Shown piece by piece: positions 1 through 13,100 of a stretch of DNA of 64,000 nucleotides. The notes under the pieces were generated by a model. The model searched no databases and had not been told where the DNA came from. It saw only the letters and a program-made list of their open reading frames with translations. Origin of the DNA: Phoebastria nigripes (Eukaryota > Chordata > Aves > Procellariiformes > Diomedeidae); contig JAYKAV010002776.1 of NCBI GenBank assembly GCA_035582835.1, positions 670,325 through 734,324 on the forward strand. Direction: 5' to 3'. Made by a program: the position numbers and the translations under genes. Numbering within the stretch: position 1 is the stretch's first letter; every line of letters starts with the position of its first letter.

Positions 1-815
1 AAAAGGATTCATTTTCCAACAAGTTTCTTTTTTGTCATAAATAACTTTTTTATTTTGATAGAGTCAAAAACATTTTACATTTATTATGCAACAATAAACC
101 TTTCTCAGGGTTAGGATTCTGCTGTACTAGTCACTATTTAGGCACATATGCTTTCTAATGGTTCCTGTTCTAAGTCTAAAGATATGCGGGCACATAAAGA
201 AGAAAGGAGCGTGTTATAAATGCACAGCAAAGTTGTGGTCATTATGTTTAGACCTCAGCTCAGAGAAGAGTAGAAAGTTACCCCATGTGACATTCTTGAG
301 TGACAGAAATCACACTGATGCCATTAACAGTTACAAGAAACTTCGTAAATGTTTCAGAGGGAAATTGTTCAAATCCCTGTTATCTGATGCCAAATGTAGA
401 TACTGTTGATCAGGAACGTTTGCTCAACCATTTGAATTTGCAAACCTTCTTGAATTTACACAGTACCCAACTGTTATCCATGAAACTCAATTGATACTAG
501 CAGTTATCCCAAGTAGGAATTTGAGGAAGTACTTAGTAACTCCTTTGAAACGTAACTGGGTATGTGTAACTAGCAATGAATCTTAACAACCTGCAGACTT
601 TCAGAACCAATTTTCCCAAATGTTACTTCTGTGAGCCACTTAGTCTATATTTTCTCTCTTCTACATACAAATAGAACTTGAAATACTTTATAGCTTTTCA
701 ATAATTTTGATAATATTCAGAGATTTGAAGATTTTCACCAGCTTAGATACAGGCTCACCAGGCTGTCCCTGGCACAAGTTACAATGACTTTATCTGTTAT
801 TTTCACTGCCCACAG
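1..815 (+). other. MYBPC3: MYBPC3 intron (human intron 22 equivalent), 3' part
   Basis: AT-rich intronic sequence running to the acceptor CCCACAG at 809-815. Short ORFs here have no coding character. I see no repeat or other feature in it. Confidence 0.8.
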
Positions 816-975
816 CTTCTGTTTGAATCTGAAGGCAGAGTTCGTGTGGAGATGCATGAAGACCACTGTGTCTTTATCATTGAAGGAGCAGAAAAGGAGG
901 ACGAGGGAGTATACAGAGTTATAGTTAAGAATCCAGTGGGAGAAGATAAGGCTGATATCACAGTCAAAGTTATTG
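816..975 (+). CDS. MYBPC3: MYBPC3 exon (human exon 23 equivalent): end of Ig domain C5
   Basis: This 160-nt exon starts in phase 0 after CCCACAG and ends with one base of the next codon before GTAAGT. It translates as [12 protein letters not shown]... through [23 protein letters not shown]... to TVKVI. This is the F and G strand half of the C5 Ig fold; the family's YxV pattern stands where many Ig domains have YxC. The recalled human counterpart begins LLCETEGRVRVE, so a Cys has become Phe. The cardiac-specific loop of C5 lies in exons left of the window. Confidence 0.96.
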
Positions 976-2050
976 GTAAGTGAAGGAAGGAAACAACCAG
1001 AGCATGAAAGCATCTTGAGTTCACTGGAACTCACCCTTCTCTAAAACTGAGGCAAGTTCTGACTTTAGGTTTAGAAAAACAGAAAAGGATCATAAAGGCA
1101 GGAATACTATCAATCACAAAATTCGGCAGAAGTATTTTTCACAGGTAGTTGCCTTCTGTGTGAAAAGGTAAGAGAACAACTCCCAGTAGAAATCCATGTA
1201 TTTCCTTTTTATGTATTTCCAGTTTCAAATGATCCTATCATTTTATAGATGACATTCCCTTCTGAAGTATATGCTTCATGCTTGTCTGAGATAAGAAAAA
1301 CTTCTTGTCATTTTGTTGTGGTTTATGTTTTTAAGCAAAGATTACTTCATTCTATAAGCAGTAAAAGGTTAACGGAATAAAGAGACATAATGTATAAGAT
1401 AAACAGATTGCCACTATGAGTCACAGAAGAGCTGGGGGGAATATGATTTTGACTCAGTAATTTTTATAAAATTTTTCATAATATTTAACTTGTTTATACC
1501 CTGCCACACATATGACAAAAGGTCAGGTTATAAGCAAACTTAGAAATGATAAAAGAAAGTTATTTTCACCTACAGGATTAAAATTTAGAACTCACTGCTT
1601 AGGTGAATAGTAAGTCTCTTTTTATCTTTTATAAATCCTAACTCAGGATATTTACTACAAATATCTCAAAAATAACNAAGTATGTGAGACATGCAGCCAT
1701 TATATTCTATATAAAGTTTATTCTAGAGAAAATAGGAAACCCTGGAGCAAGCCTCTTCTTACAGAACAGAATTACCTTGTTACCTTACATTTTTGCAAGA
1801 AGTTGATTATGTCTGGGCAGAACAAGGGAGCTGAATAATCAACAGTATTTAAAGGAAACCCAGGCTAACATAGAAGCATCAAAGAGCAGGATTCACTTTA
1901 GACTAAGATAATACATTCTCGATTGTACCTACTGTTGCTATCTGACAAAGCTGTATCAATACGATACAGAAAAAATGTTAAAGAAAAACATTTCATTGAC
2001 TCGTATACAGAAACAGTAACAACCCTCATTCATTCTCACACTTTCTTCAG
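976..2050 (+). other. MYBPC3: MYBPC3 intron 23 equivalent
   Basis: 1,075-nt intron from GTAAGT to TTCTTCAG. AT-rich, with one ambiguous base at 1677. I see no repeat or coding signal. Confidence 0.85.
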
Positions 2051-2155
2051 ATGTTCCTGACCCTCCAGAAGCTCCCAAGATCAGCAGCATCGGAGAAGAT
2101 TACTGTACTGTGCAGTGGCAACCTCCTAAATATGATGGGGGGCAACCAGTACTTG
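2051..2155 (+). CDS. MYBPC3: MYBPC3 exon (24 equivalent): start of FnIII domain C6
   Basis: This 105-nt exon is phase 1 at both ends. It encodes the C5-C6 linker DVPDPPEAP followed by the first strands of the C6 fibronectin III domain ([22 protein letters not shown], as two parts: [10 protein letters not shown] and [12 protein letters not shown]). The W and the PPxxDGG motif are the FnIII hallmarks. The acceptor is TTTCTTCAG and the donor is GTAAGA. Confidence 0.96.
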
Positions 2156-4883
2156 GTAAGAAGTGCTAAAACATAAAGTCCCCAGCAGCCTTGCCTGTAT
2201 TTTTGCTGCTCCTTTAAAATGGCACAGAAGGATTCTCTCTGTTTATTCACTCTAGGAAGGCTGACCCTCAGAAACTAACTACTCTAATATATCAAACCTT
2301 CAAACTGGTCTGGATTCTGGCCCTTCAATTTTAGGGAGAGAGTGCCACCTACCCGTGCTATTTGAATCTGAGAAATATTTCAGTAAGTCACCAAAGCACA
2401 AGAAGGTGATACCAAAAATAGCTCAAGCTAAACATTCTCATTCAGGACTGAAATTTTAGGTCAGTACAGGCCTGCGGACTTACCTAGGAATACCAAAACA
2501 GATCTGTGGCCACCTCAGTCATCAACTCCAGTCGTCTGCAATGTCAAGCACTCATGCAACACATGTTTCTTTTGGAAAACTACTTCTTGATTCTACTTCA
2601 CATACAACCACACACCATGGGTCACAAAACACTTTTCAATGATTTTAATGACCTTAAAATCTGTACTAAAAACTAGAGGCCAAAGTTATCATGTGATACA
2701 GGAAATGAGCAGAAGCGATCAAGGATATCACCACTCACACCCCATCTTCACTGTTACGTAAACCTTTCCTGGGGTCTCATGTACTTTTTATGTTGCTAAA
2801 GCAGTATCTTTATTTATCATACATTCTGTGCATTTGGGGAAATAATCTGCTTTACTAAACGTCACCAATAGTACCAGTATTGTCTTTTTACCTCTTTTTT
2901 TTTTTTTTNTTTTTTTTTTTTTTCTTTTTCTTTTTTCCTTCTTCTTCAAATTGCAATTCTGGTATGCCACAGCGAAGAAATGTCTCAGTTCTGACAGGAA
3001 AGTATGCATATCTAAAATAGCATAAAAACAGAAACTGAGTTGCTGAAACTTCTCTCAGTTTCGCAGACCCTGGTGAAGAGAGAAAAAAACCAGGAACATG
3101 TCAAAAGGAACCATCGGTTCTTTGCTTACAGCATTTAACCCTGTTTAAAAGCTACTGAAAGCAAGCATGCCAGGAGTAACTTTAGACATTAGAAGTGATG
3201 ATGCAACCTGTCAGCTCAAAGGTACTTCCACCACTCATTTCCCAAAACATTCTGTAGACTCCCATGCTTTTCTTGCAATTCAATGCAGACAGGAAAGGCT
3301 GCTGATGCACGATGTCTGTGCCTGTAACATGTCAGCAAACGTGCCTGTTGTTCTGCATCTCCCTTTAGATGCTGTGAATCATACTTCCCGGGTATACCAA
3401 AGGGACATCTGCAAGTTTGATAGCCACAACCTTTGTGAGCAGCAGGGATTGAATCACTGACCTGCACAGCTCAATTCATAAGTCTTTACNATGTGTTTGC
3501 TATAGACTTACACTATTGTAGCTGACCACTGTTACAGACATATCCCCTGTAGACTATGGGTAGAAACAGGCATACAACACATACAAATACACGGTATCTG
3601 TAAATCACTATTCAGTGTATTTTCTGNTTGTTCACTCCACAGTTAAAAGATTAATAGCTTTCAAAAAAAAATCTGTTTAAAAGAAGTCTACATGCATCAC
3701 ATCCAGGCATACCATCTGCAACACAGAGAAGCAGCAGAAATTTAATATAGCTAGATGGAAAGAAACAGTTGATAACTCCTTTGTATCAGGTCACTGGAAA
3801 ATAATTTATACAAACGTTTCCAATGTGATAGACAACCATCCTCCATATTAAGGATCAAGAATCANAGATTCCATTCCCAGTTTTGGGAAATGAGAAGTTA
3901 TCTTTTAAACTGATAACGCGGCCTGACTTAGTCATTCTGAAAAACAGCATGGTAGTGTGGGAAAGGCTGTGGATGTTGAGGGGCGAGGGAGATGTACTAA
4001 GGACCTGCATTCTGGGCATACTGACTACATCTAAGCTATACTACAGGTTTGTTCTGCAGTGCATCCAGCTCTCCTGGTTCTCTGTAATCATACAGGTTCA
4101 CTTTCCTTCCCNAGGGAATCAGAGCAAGAAAAATGGTGCATGGCCAGGGCTCACTCCACTATAGGGCTGAAGCAGAGCTGGGATCTGCACTGTCTGGGAA
4201 GCACTCCGCAATTCTAGCAATGGACACAGAGATCTAACATAAGTTCTTTGATAAATCGTTTGAAAAAAAANAAAAAAAAAAAAAAAAAAGGGACGTGTCA
4301 AACTGTTCTTTCAACTAATTTTTTGCATTGGGATTTATGCTGTTAGTCAAGATTAGTGAATTGCAGCAGAACATAAGAAAGAAATTAATTTTTTAACTCT
4401 GTCTCATCTTACACGTTTCAAGGCAATTTCTCCTTCACTGAAAGGGCTTACAGTTGGACTGCTGCGTCTCATGCATTTCTCTGCTATTAAGAGTGAATGA
4501 CCACATTCTCACCAAAAAAGATTTACCATTTAAACCAGCTCTGCTAGTATCTCTATTTTGCATACATCTAAATACCTTAATAGTAGTGTATAGCATGCAA
4601 AATGTGCTTAAAGCCTAATACCAGACATAGACAATTCTAAATAACTTCTACTCTGAAAAGTATAATTGTTCAGGTAAGAAAGTCAGGTAGAAGGAAAGTA
4701 ATACAAAAGGAAACTGGAGGAAAATACCAAAGCTTCACTCAATTCAGTTATATGCAATAATTCTGAATCACATTCGGCTCTTTCATGCCATTGGGAGAAA
4801 AAAAAAAAAGGTGATTTTCTTTTTTCCTGCATGTGAGATAATAATTTGCAGTTCTTTTACATCATAAGAGCTATCCTTTCCAG
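2156..4883 (+). other. MYBPC3: MYBPC3 intron 24 equivalent
   Basis: 2,728-nt intron. It holds a long T-run with one n (2894-2923) followed by a C/T-rich stretch to about 2950, and an A-run with one n (4263-4289). Other single n bases are at 3490, 3627, 3865 and 4112. The ORFs here are chance or homopolymer artefacts. Confidence 0.85.
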
Positions 4884-5072
4884 GCTATATTTTAGAGAGA
4901 AAGAAGAAGAAGAGCTATCGATGGATGAGACTGAACTTTGACCTTTTAAAAGAGCTAACCTATGAAGCCAAGCGAATGATTGAAGGAGTAGTTTATGAGA
5001 TGCGGATTTATGCTGTGAATTCTATTGGCATGTCCCGGCCAAGCCCTGCCTCGGAACCCTTCATGCCAATCG
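4884..5072 (+). CDS. MYBPC3: MYBPC3 exon (25 equivalent): rest of FnIII domain C6
   Basis: This 189-nt exon is phase 1 at both ends. It encodes [20 protein letters not shown], then a segment with [20 protein letters not shown] and [16 protein letters not shown]. YxxRxYAxNxxGxSxPS is the classic F-G strand signature of FnIII domains. The run KKKK near the start is shared with the human protein as I recall it. The acceptor is TTTCCAG and the donor is GTGAGT. Confidence 0.97.
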
Positions 5073-7156
5073 GTGAGTTTTACCACACTCGATATTATTT
5101 CTAGGACAAAACCAAGACAGGACAATTTTTACCTTTTCTCTTCACCTGCCCTTATACCTAAAAAGAATGTGTTAGAAAGAGACTATCAACCATCTCTCTA
5201 TTCTACATTTAATCAACCTTTTCCTTTTTAATCTTCCTCTTCTCTCTCTCTCATTCCCCTTCCTGAGAAGCACAGAGGTTCCAGTTTCATGAAATTGCTG
5301 ATGAATTTTTAGTTGTTATAATTAGAAGTGTGAGTGTCAAGCTGGATCTGGAAAGGAGGAGAACTAATTGACAGAAATTTCCCTGTCCCTCTCAGCTTCT
5401 CCCATTCCCTTATGGGTGCAAATATCACAGTATCCCACCCAGTACGCCCTTAATCCTGGCCCTCTCCATAGCTAAAAGGATAGCTGATTAAGAAAATATT
5501 TGAGGAATGATTTTCTATAAATAATCCTTCCCAACACAGCAGTGCAGTGTCTCCTGCAGTCCCTGAGCAAGGAGCAAACTAAAGGAGCCCTCAGGAAGCC
5601 TGCCTGCTAAGAGCTTTAGAAAGAAGACCCACAAAAATACAAATAGCTGGAGATTAAAATGACTAGAATTGCTAAATCTACAAATACCAGCGAAGGGGGA
5701 CAGCCTGCTGAAGGAGACAATGTAAAAGCAGATGATGCAGTGAAGGGGTCAGAAGGAAAGGATGAACTGCAAGAAGGGTCTCTTAATTCTGGATTTCAAA
5801 CACACAACGGCTGGTCTGCAACAAAAGAGGGCAAACGAAAACCATCAAGCGGAGCTACTGAAAAAAAAGGTCCAAAGTTTTCATGGGATAGGCAGAGTTT
5901 TACCTGATTAAGGATAAAGTTCACACTTACTGCTTCAGAGAAGAGGTTTGGGGTTTTGATCGTGTACTGTGTGGTTGTGTATGCTCCCAACTGCCTTTGC
6001 CTCCTGTGTACTGTTCACAGTCCTTGCTGCCATTTGAATATGAAAAATTTTGACACAGCTACAGAAAGGAAACTGGGTGATATTTTTTTAATTTTTTTTT
6101 TTTTTTTTTTTTTTTTTTATTCTTTTTACACACTAACTTCAGGAACTAAGATCAGTTTCAATCAGTTACACAATTTATAAACCTGTATTTAACTTACTTT
6201 ATATATGAAATATTTCTCATATGTAAAATCTGTTATGTATATTCAAAAGATGTTCAGTTTATAATACATATACACAGAGTGTGCCAAACATACATTTCTT
6301 TAACATGATCGCTTTTATGCCATGTATACTAAATTTTATCTTCCAGCACTGTAAATGTTATTTTGAAAAAGTTACCTTTCTGTTCACTTTTTGGAATCAA
6401 TGATTTCACAGTAGCATTTGTGTGTATTTGGGATTCTCCAGTAAGGGCTTTTCTTGATTGTTTTTTAATTAGTAGCCNACAGTCATGCTGAAGACGACTG
6501 AATTTAGCTAGTGGTCTTTCTGAACTATGGATTTAAAAAGAGCCATGACATTCCTGTTCTGAAAAGATATGAAATAGCTATATCTAACTGAAGTGAAAAT
6601 TTTTCAGCCCCAAAATATTTTTTTCAGGCATGTCTCTATTACAAATGCGCAAGTCAGAACTAGTGTTTTTGTAAACACGTAGTCATAACTTTTGGTCATT
6701 TTCTCCGTTGTTAGAGGAAAATGAGTGAAGTCAAATTTAGCCACTGATGAATTTGGTCCTCTATGTCAATTTTGTCTAATTACAATCAGGGTGTAAGTAC
6801 AGCATACAAATTGTATGCATTTTTATTTCTAAACTTTTCTGCAGACTTCTGCTGACAATTTGACTCCCTTCTACAACTCTTCTTTTTTCATTGGCTTTTA
6901 CTCATAAGGGACCATATATGAATAGGGACTACTATCTTAACCTCTTGTTCCCCTCCCTATTATAGGAATCTTATGCTGCACTTCTATTAAATGAAGTATT
7001 AGGTGTTACATTTTACAACTGAGCTTCAGCTAAATTTATTTTATTAAAACAGATAGTGGTATATAATTCAGCTGCTAATCACTCCTTCTATAACCTTTGA
7101 ATTCTCACAGTTNTATTGCTATTTCTCAGAACTTACTTCTACGTATTTCCTTATAG
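5073..7156 (+). other. MYBPC3: MYBPC3 intron 25 equivalent
   Basis: 2,084-nt intron. It contains a 27-nt T-run (6092-6118), an unexplained hydrophilic 82-codon ORF (5659-5907, see findings) and ambiguous bases at 6478 and 7113. Nothing else stands out. Confidence 0.85.
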
Positions 7157-7291
7157 CTCCTCCAAGTGAACCAACCCACTTTACAGTGGAAGATGTTTCT
7201 GACAGCACTGTTGCCTTGAAGTGGAGACCCCCTGAGCGGATTGGAGCCGGGGGATTAGATGGTTATATTGTGGAATACTGCAAAGATGGAT
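7157..7291 (+). CDS. MYBPC3: MYBPC3 exon (26 equivalent): first half of FnIII domain C7
   Basis: This 135-nt exon is phase 1 at both ends. It encodes the C6-C7 junction [16 protein letters not shown] and then [20 protein letters not shown] and [13 protein letters not shown] and GGLDGYxVEY are FnIII A-C strand motifs. The terminal T is completed by the next exon to give Ser. The acceptor is CCTTATAG and the donor is GTAAGT. Confidence 0.97.
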
Positions 7292-8517
7292 GTAAGTAAN
7301 CATGAGTACTAGGCAGCAGCAACTGAACATTATTAAAATACTACAACTGCAATAGCTTCACTGCAATATCCCAATAAATTAGCCATATCCAGTATCATTA
7401 AATTTGAACTCTAATCTATGACTAACATCCTTGCCAACCATCAGCAGACTTACCACAACATGACTGTAAAACCATGAAAGTCACATCAACCATAACATCA
7501 TCTTCACGATCATCNTAAACTTTAATACAGAAAAGTACTACAAAAATACCAGTGCTGTTCTATAGTCACTACTATACTTTTGTAGCATTCACAAATTGTG
7601 TATTCCTTAAAACCAGTATAATAACATGACTTGTAACAACATCAGTCAAATTTTCAAGNAGCTGTTACCTTATCTCATTTAATACTTGTGGTCTGATAAT
7701 AAAGAGTATAACTGCACCATATCTACAACGCTTAGTTTACTGTGATGCTTCAACATAACATTTATGTCATAAAAATCAAATAACAAATTTATAACCACTT
7801 CAATCATGAAATTTTCTCTGACACTAAGCTCAATTGCCATATAACCTAAACTAGGGTTTTTACAGGGTATAATTTATCCAGAAATAATTTATAGTCTTTA
7901 ATGAGATATCGTCATGGAATTACCAGAATTCCTATGTCATCGTCATAGAAGAATGATTTTATCAGTCATACTTCTGTGTCATTAGAATAACTAAGGAAGC
8001 CCTAAGACTTCTGTTCTACAGGGTCAACTGAGAAGTTAATAATAAATTCCAACAGTTATGTGCTCTGTTACTGTTTTCAGCATATGTGGCTCTCACCAAT
8101 CCCTTTGGACACCCACAAGAGATATACTTATTCCAAGAAAAAAATTAAATTAAGGCTTCACTTTCTTGCTAAAAATACTTCCAAAATTCTCTCCCCCTGC
8201 CTCTTGCTAATGAAAATAAATTAGAGAAGCCCCACAGCTCTAAGCTCTATAAAACANAATGAGAAAGGAACTACCCAAAGATGATTCCCTTACTCTTAGC
8301 TATTTTGAATAAACGAAGTGTATACATTCCTTAACTCCACATGTAAACACATCTTCTAGATCCAGAGTTCTTTTTCCAGCTTAGTTTATTCCCTTTTAAG
8401 TGTGGTATTGTATGTTAAATTCATTTTACCCTAACACAAATTTACTTTCAATTGTAGACAAGGCATCAGTTTGGAAAAATAATATACTATTACAATATGC
8501 AAATCCTGTACTTGCAG
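7292..8517 (+). other. MYBPC3: MYBPC3 intron 26 equivalent
   Basis: 1,226-nt AT-rich intron with single n bases at 7300, 7515, 7659 and 8257. The last 118 nt or so before the acceptor happen to be open in the exon frame, but the upstream residues do not resemble the protein. Confidence 0.85.
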
Positions 8518-8685
8518 CTACAGAATGGATTCCAGCTCTTCCTGGCCTAACTGAGCGCACATCCGCACTGATTAAAGACCTGGTCACAGGGGACAAACTT
8601 CATTTCCGTATAAAGGCTATAAACTTGGCTGGTGAGAGTGGAGCAGCAATAATCAAAGAGCCCGTTACTGTTCAAGAGATCCTGC
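8518..8685 (+). CDS. MYBPC3: MYBPC3 exon (27 equivalent): second half of FnIII domain C7
   Basis: This 168-nt exon is phase 1 at both ends. It encodes STEWIPALPGLTERTSALIK, DLVTGDKLHFRIKAINLAGE and SGAAIIKEPVTVQEIL. LxxGxxxxFRIxAxNxAG is the FnIII F-G signature, and EPVTVQEIL leads into C8. The acceptor is CTTGCAG at 8511-8517. A second AG lies six bases downstream, but its use would create a stop (see findings). Confidence 0.97.
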
Positions 8686-10032
8686 GTGAGTATCTAGACT
8701 GAATAAATTTTATTCATCTATTTCCTCTGGTCAAAATTCTAATCACTTACACATGCAGAAAAACTCTGGGATTGACAACCCTGTGCCGCCTTCTGAGCAT
8801 AACACCCAAACAGCTCTTTCACTTTGACTAGGCACCCAATTCTCTTCTGATCCTGAGAACGTTACAATANTGTCCAGGTCTTATATTTCTAAAGCATAAC
8901 TCCCAGAACAAAATCCTACTTCTTACTTTCAAAATATGGACATTTCACCTCTTGTAATGGCTCTTTCAGCATTTAAGAGACACATTTTTTAATATTTAGC
9001 TCTCTGCTGGAAAAGCTGTTATATTACTGCAAAATGACTGCGCTGGCTACGGCAAGAGATCTATTTAAATAAAAGCAGTTATCTGTACTTGATTGTGCTG
9101 GGTTATTAATTAACACCCAACAGCAGCAGATTATAATTCATCTGACTGGAGTCCAAAAGATATCAAGAGCTGCTAATAGTGGATTCCTCAACCTTGACTC
9201 ACACAAAGTGTCTGCCAGAGTCTCACTAACAGTAAAATGACTCAGTATAAATGAAACGAAGCTGTAATGCATCTCAAAACCAAATGGACATGAAGACAGA
9301 TACTCCAGCTGTATGTTAAGAAATTCTTTCTGTAAATGACTAGGAAAAGAATAAGGAACACATGGAGAACATAAAAAGCTTTCCAGTGAGGTAGAGGAAA
9401 GCAGGGACTAGATGAAAAAACATGNACTAAGGTCCTCTTTTTGTTAGTGAAAAGTAAGCTGCTACAATGAGACTCCACTCCTTCCACCTCAAAGAAAGAA
9501 CTATAACTGAATGACTGTAGAAAGGTAAAGGAAATCCATTGATTGCTCTGCTTTCTGAGTAAGTCCATGAATGTCCCCAAATGGCAATTTACAAGGAGCC
9601 GCAGTATCAATATAGCAATAGATTAATCATAGTCTATAATCACTCTTTTACTCCGATACACCCTTTGTCCCATCCCTTCTACTGAACTGATAAAGTTCTC
9701 CAAAGAAACAGAGTCCACATAGAAGGCTCACATCCAGTGGAAGTCACCCAAATCTGGCATTTCAGATGCGACAGTTTCACAAATCCCACTGTCATTGAAA
9801 CCTGCTCAGTTGTAAATATATAACTGAGCTTTGCCACTGCATTTGTATCCACTAGTCAAATACATTTGAAAGTACTTAGAGAACTAACTACTCCCTAACT
9901 GTATAAACAGTGTTTGCAAAATTTTCTTATGCTTACAAGTATCCAAGCCTCTCCTCTTTGGTGTTTTGTCTTATTTGTGCTGTAAGTAATTATCAAAAGC
10001 TTTGTATTTAATGTACTAATGCTTAACTGCAG
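8686..10032 (+). other. MYBPC3: MYBPC3 intron 27 equivalent
   Basis: 1,347-nt intron from GTGAGT to ACTGCAG. Single n bases at 8870 and 9425. I see no repeat or coding signal; the ORF on the minus strand at 9242-9610 has no recognisable content. Confidence 0.85.
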
Positions 10033-10121
10033 AGCGTCCTAAAATCTGGTTGCCACGCCATCTCAGACAGACTCTGGTGAAGAAAGTGGGTGAGACAATC
10101 AATATTGTGATCCCTTTTCAG
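10033..10121 (+). CDS. MYBPC3: MYBPC3 exon (28 equivalent): start of Ig domain C8
   Basis: This 89-nt exon runs from phase 1 to phase 0. It encodes [20 protein letters not shown] and [10 protein letters not shown], the A-B strands of the C8 Ig domain. PRHLRQT and KKVGE are MYBPC3-like. The position where canonical Ig domains have the first disulfide Cys is occupied by Ile/Val. The donor is GTATGT. Confidence 0.97.
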
Positions 10122-13100
10122 GTATGTATCGGTTTCTATTTTGTCATGGTTATTTATCATTACTTACCTAAAGTAGTTTCCCTTATGCAAGTTCCCATTG
10201 CTTCACTGCTTAAACAGTATTACACAAAGTATGGCTGATGATTTAAAAAACCCTCTCAAACATTAAAGAAAGGAAAAAAAAGTCACCCTTCTTTCAGTCA
10301 CAATTTTTTTACAGTCACAGTTTCTTCCATAATCCCTCCTTTTGGGGAAGAAGAAAAAGTAAGTAAGTGCAAGCCCGTTCTTGCTTATTGACCATAGGAT
10401 GCATCTTAAAGAGAGAAGTACACAAAAGCGTAAGAATTCAACCAACTCCTCTTCTGGAGCCAAGGTACATGATGTTATTGGGCAACTTCTTTGCCAAAAG
10501 TGTGTATGTTCATTTCTGAAAGGCTGACTACGAAAATTAAAGTTTGTAAGTTTGTACAAAACAGAATATCACAATTGGCCCTATATAGAATCTGTATGTA
10601 CGAAGAATAGCTTGGGTATTACTGTACATGAGCTCAAGGTGTAAAAAACACAGCAAGCCAAGGATTATCAAAAGTGCATGCATGTAACTACACATGCCGC
10701 TATGGCATGCACAAAATTGCTAAAATATACGCACAGGCTGACCTAACCACTTACCCTGTCTTTGCATTTTCTACAACTGTATAAGCAACTATAATGACTA
10801 TTCGTAAAACACCACATGCATTTTTTCAGATGCAAGACTATAATATCAATACAGTGCAAGAATAGGTGTGTGAAAGGAAAAGGTTTTCTGAGTGAGACAT
10901 AGGAAAAGAAATTGTAAATTGCAGATTCTGGCTCTGACAGAGATATCCTCAGTAATAATAGATATATCATTTAATCTAGTCCTCATTTATAATTTGAAGA
11001 AACTAAAATTTCTCTGCTGTCCAGGGTTGACATTTATGAAAACTCTTATTAGTGAAGAGTTTTGAAATTCTCATGTAAAAGATGCTGGAGATATGCAAAA
11101 CTATTTTTCAGCAAAGGAGACATATATGCACACATCACCTATATTCTTTTGTTTGGGCAGTACCATCGGGGGGGGGGGGAAATCTATATAAGGTCAAAAT
11201 CTATGTAAAATAAAATACACATGTCTTTTGCCTTGTGGTTACTGGGTTACATGAAAAGTTGCTTTTTCACAAAGATATATCTAATCAGTAAACAGTTGCA
11301 AACCAATACATGGAGTAACCGCCTTGAATTGCATGCTTGCACTACTTCGACATTATCACACGCTTATTTTTTTCTTTCATGTTTCTTATCTCCAAAATTG
11401 CTAAAATGGCCCCTTCACTGAGGTCTAGCCACATGCAAAATTCAAGATTTTACATCTGATATTTCTGAGTTATGTTAAGTCTTAAAAAAAAAAAATTAAA
11501 TAAACAGATATTTTTGCTGCTTTGATGTCTAAGTTGAAGAAAATTTGCACAAAATTGACAGGCTGTCCCATAAGCAGAGGAACTGATAAAGTTTGGCATT
11601 TTATAGATTTATGTCTTATGTCCCCTATATCACCATCTTCCCAGCATAACAACCCACCTCTTTTGCTTAGAGCAGCCTCATTGCAATATTCCCAGAGGTT
11701 TGCCAGTTCTTTGCCCTACTCCCCTAGGTAGTCCTAGCTGACCGGTCCTCAGTTCCCCAGGCCAGAGAAAGTACATGTAGCAACTAATCCAGAGCTTCAC
11801 TTACCCTGCCTGATCATTCAGCTGTTGCCAAACAAAATGGATAAAGACCAAGTCTTCCCTGACTTTTCCTCAGTGGGGACACTAACTGAGGTTTCGGTAT
11901 GTCACCCTGTCATCAGTTTTCACAAAACTGTACTAAGCTTATCTTAGAGATTTCTAGTGCACTGTCAAATTTAGCTGAAGTGAACCAACTGATTCAAAAG
12001 TTATTTGAGTAGCTGACTGACAGACAAATCACGTGTTGATATAAACTCTTGTCTCCTAAAAGGTAAGGCTAACAAAAAATGCTAAAATCTATCCATCAAC
12101 ACCAAATTTTAGCATGAGAACAAAACCAGAGGATTTTAATTCAAGAGGTATTTTTTGAGTGAATTAAATTTGTAATTGTGTTGAATTGCAGCTATAGCTA
12201 CAATTCTCAATACTGCAAAAGCTATTTAGAATATGCAAAACTGAGGATCTTTCAAAAAAAGCAAAGCAAAAAGAACATTTCACTTTACATTTTGAAAAAG
12301 TTTAAATCACTGACCATTTCTATTGAAGAAAAAGACTCTAAGTAGATATGATTGCAATCTTCAAATTACAAAAAGGATATAGGAGAAAATACATAAATAC
12401 TGGAATTACTGTGAACCCTGAGCTAGGGAACACAAGCAGGCAGAATATTATCTAACTGAAGTGTAAGTCAGTGTCTTCTACTATTTACAGTTTCTGTGCA
12501 ACCCTGCCACTGACCTCTGTGGTCACTACTGTGTCATTTAACACTGAAATTCTATCAAACACCTTGTCAAGGTATCCTGGGCTAAATGCTATTTACAAAT
12601 CTATTCAAATCTTTAGATTAAAATGTACAGAAAAGAACAAGCACAACATTATTACTAACACTTTTTCTGTTGAGTCCATTAAGCTGGTGGAACATTCTGC
12701 CGAAAGCAAGGGAATCAACACATTCTTGTTTCAAAATTAACTACATTGGCACATGATTGGAAGGATATTATGTGCTATTAGCGGATAAAATTCACAGTAT
12801 TACTGAGCAGTCTTCTTGCCCATCATATATGTGTGAATATAAACATCTAAAGGCATTTACATTCGTTCTTCCCTGGCAGTAAACTCCCTGAGGTTTCTCT
12901 GGTGTGCTATTTACCCACTCTGTCACTCACTGTTCTCTCTCAGATTACCTATTACACATTGCAGAAATCTAATCCTCTGAGATATGTATTAGGAACATGC
13001 TTTCTATCTGTTTATGCTTTTCACAGTCTATAAATATAAGAGTATATGAAAACCAACACTTTGAAAACTTGCAATCTTTCACTGGCATTCATAGCACCTC

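Noticed and set aside
2788..3009. Minus-strand ORF with poly-Lys
   Set aside because: It is translated from a T-run and contains an n; an artefact of simple sequence.
8400..8517. Upstream extension of the ORF containing the 8518 exon
   Set aside because: The intron just happens to be open; the peptide upstream of the acceptor does not fit the FnIII domain.
9242..9610. 122-codon minus-strand ORF in a MYBPC3 intron
   Set aside because: It contains an n, is Phe/Leu/His-rich and has no recognisable motif or splice support.
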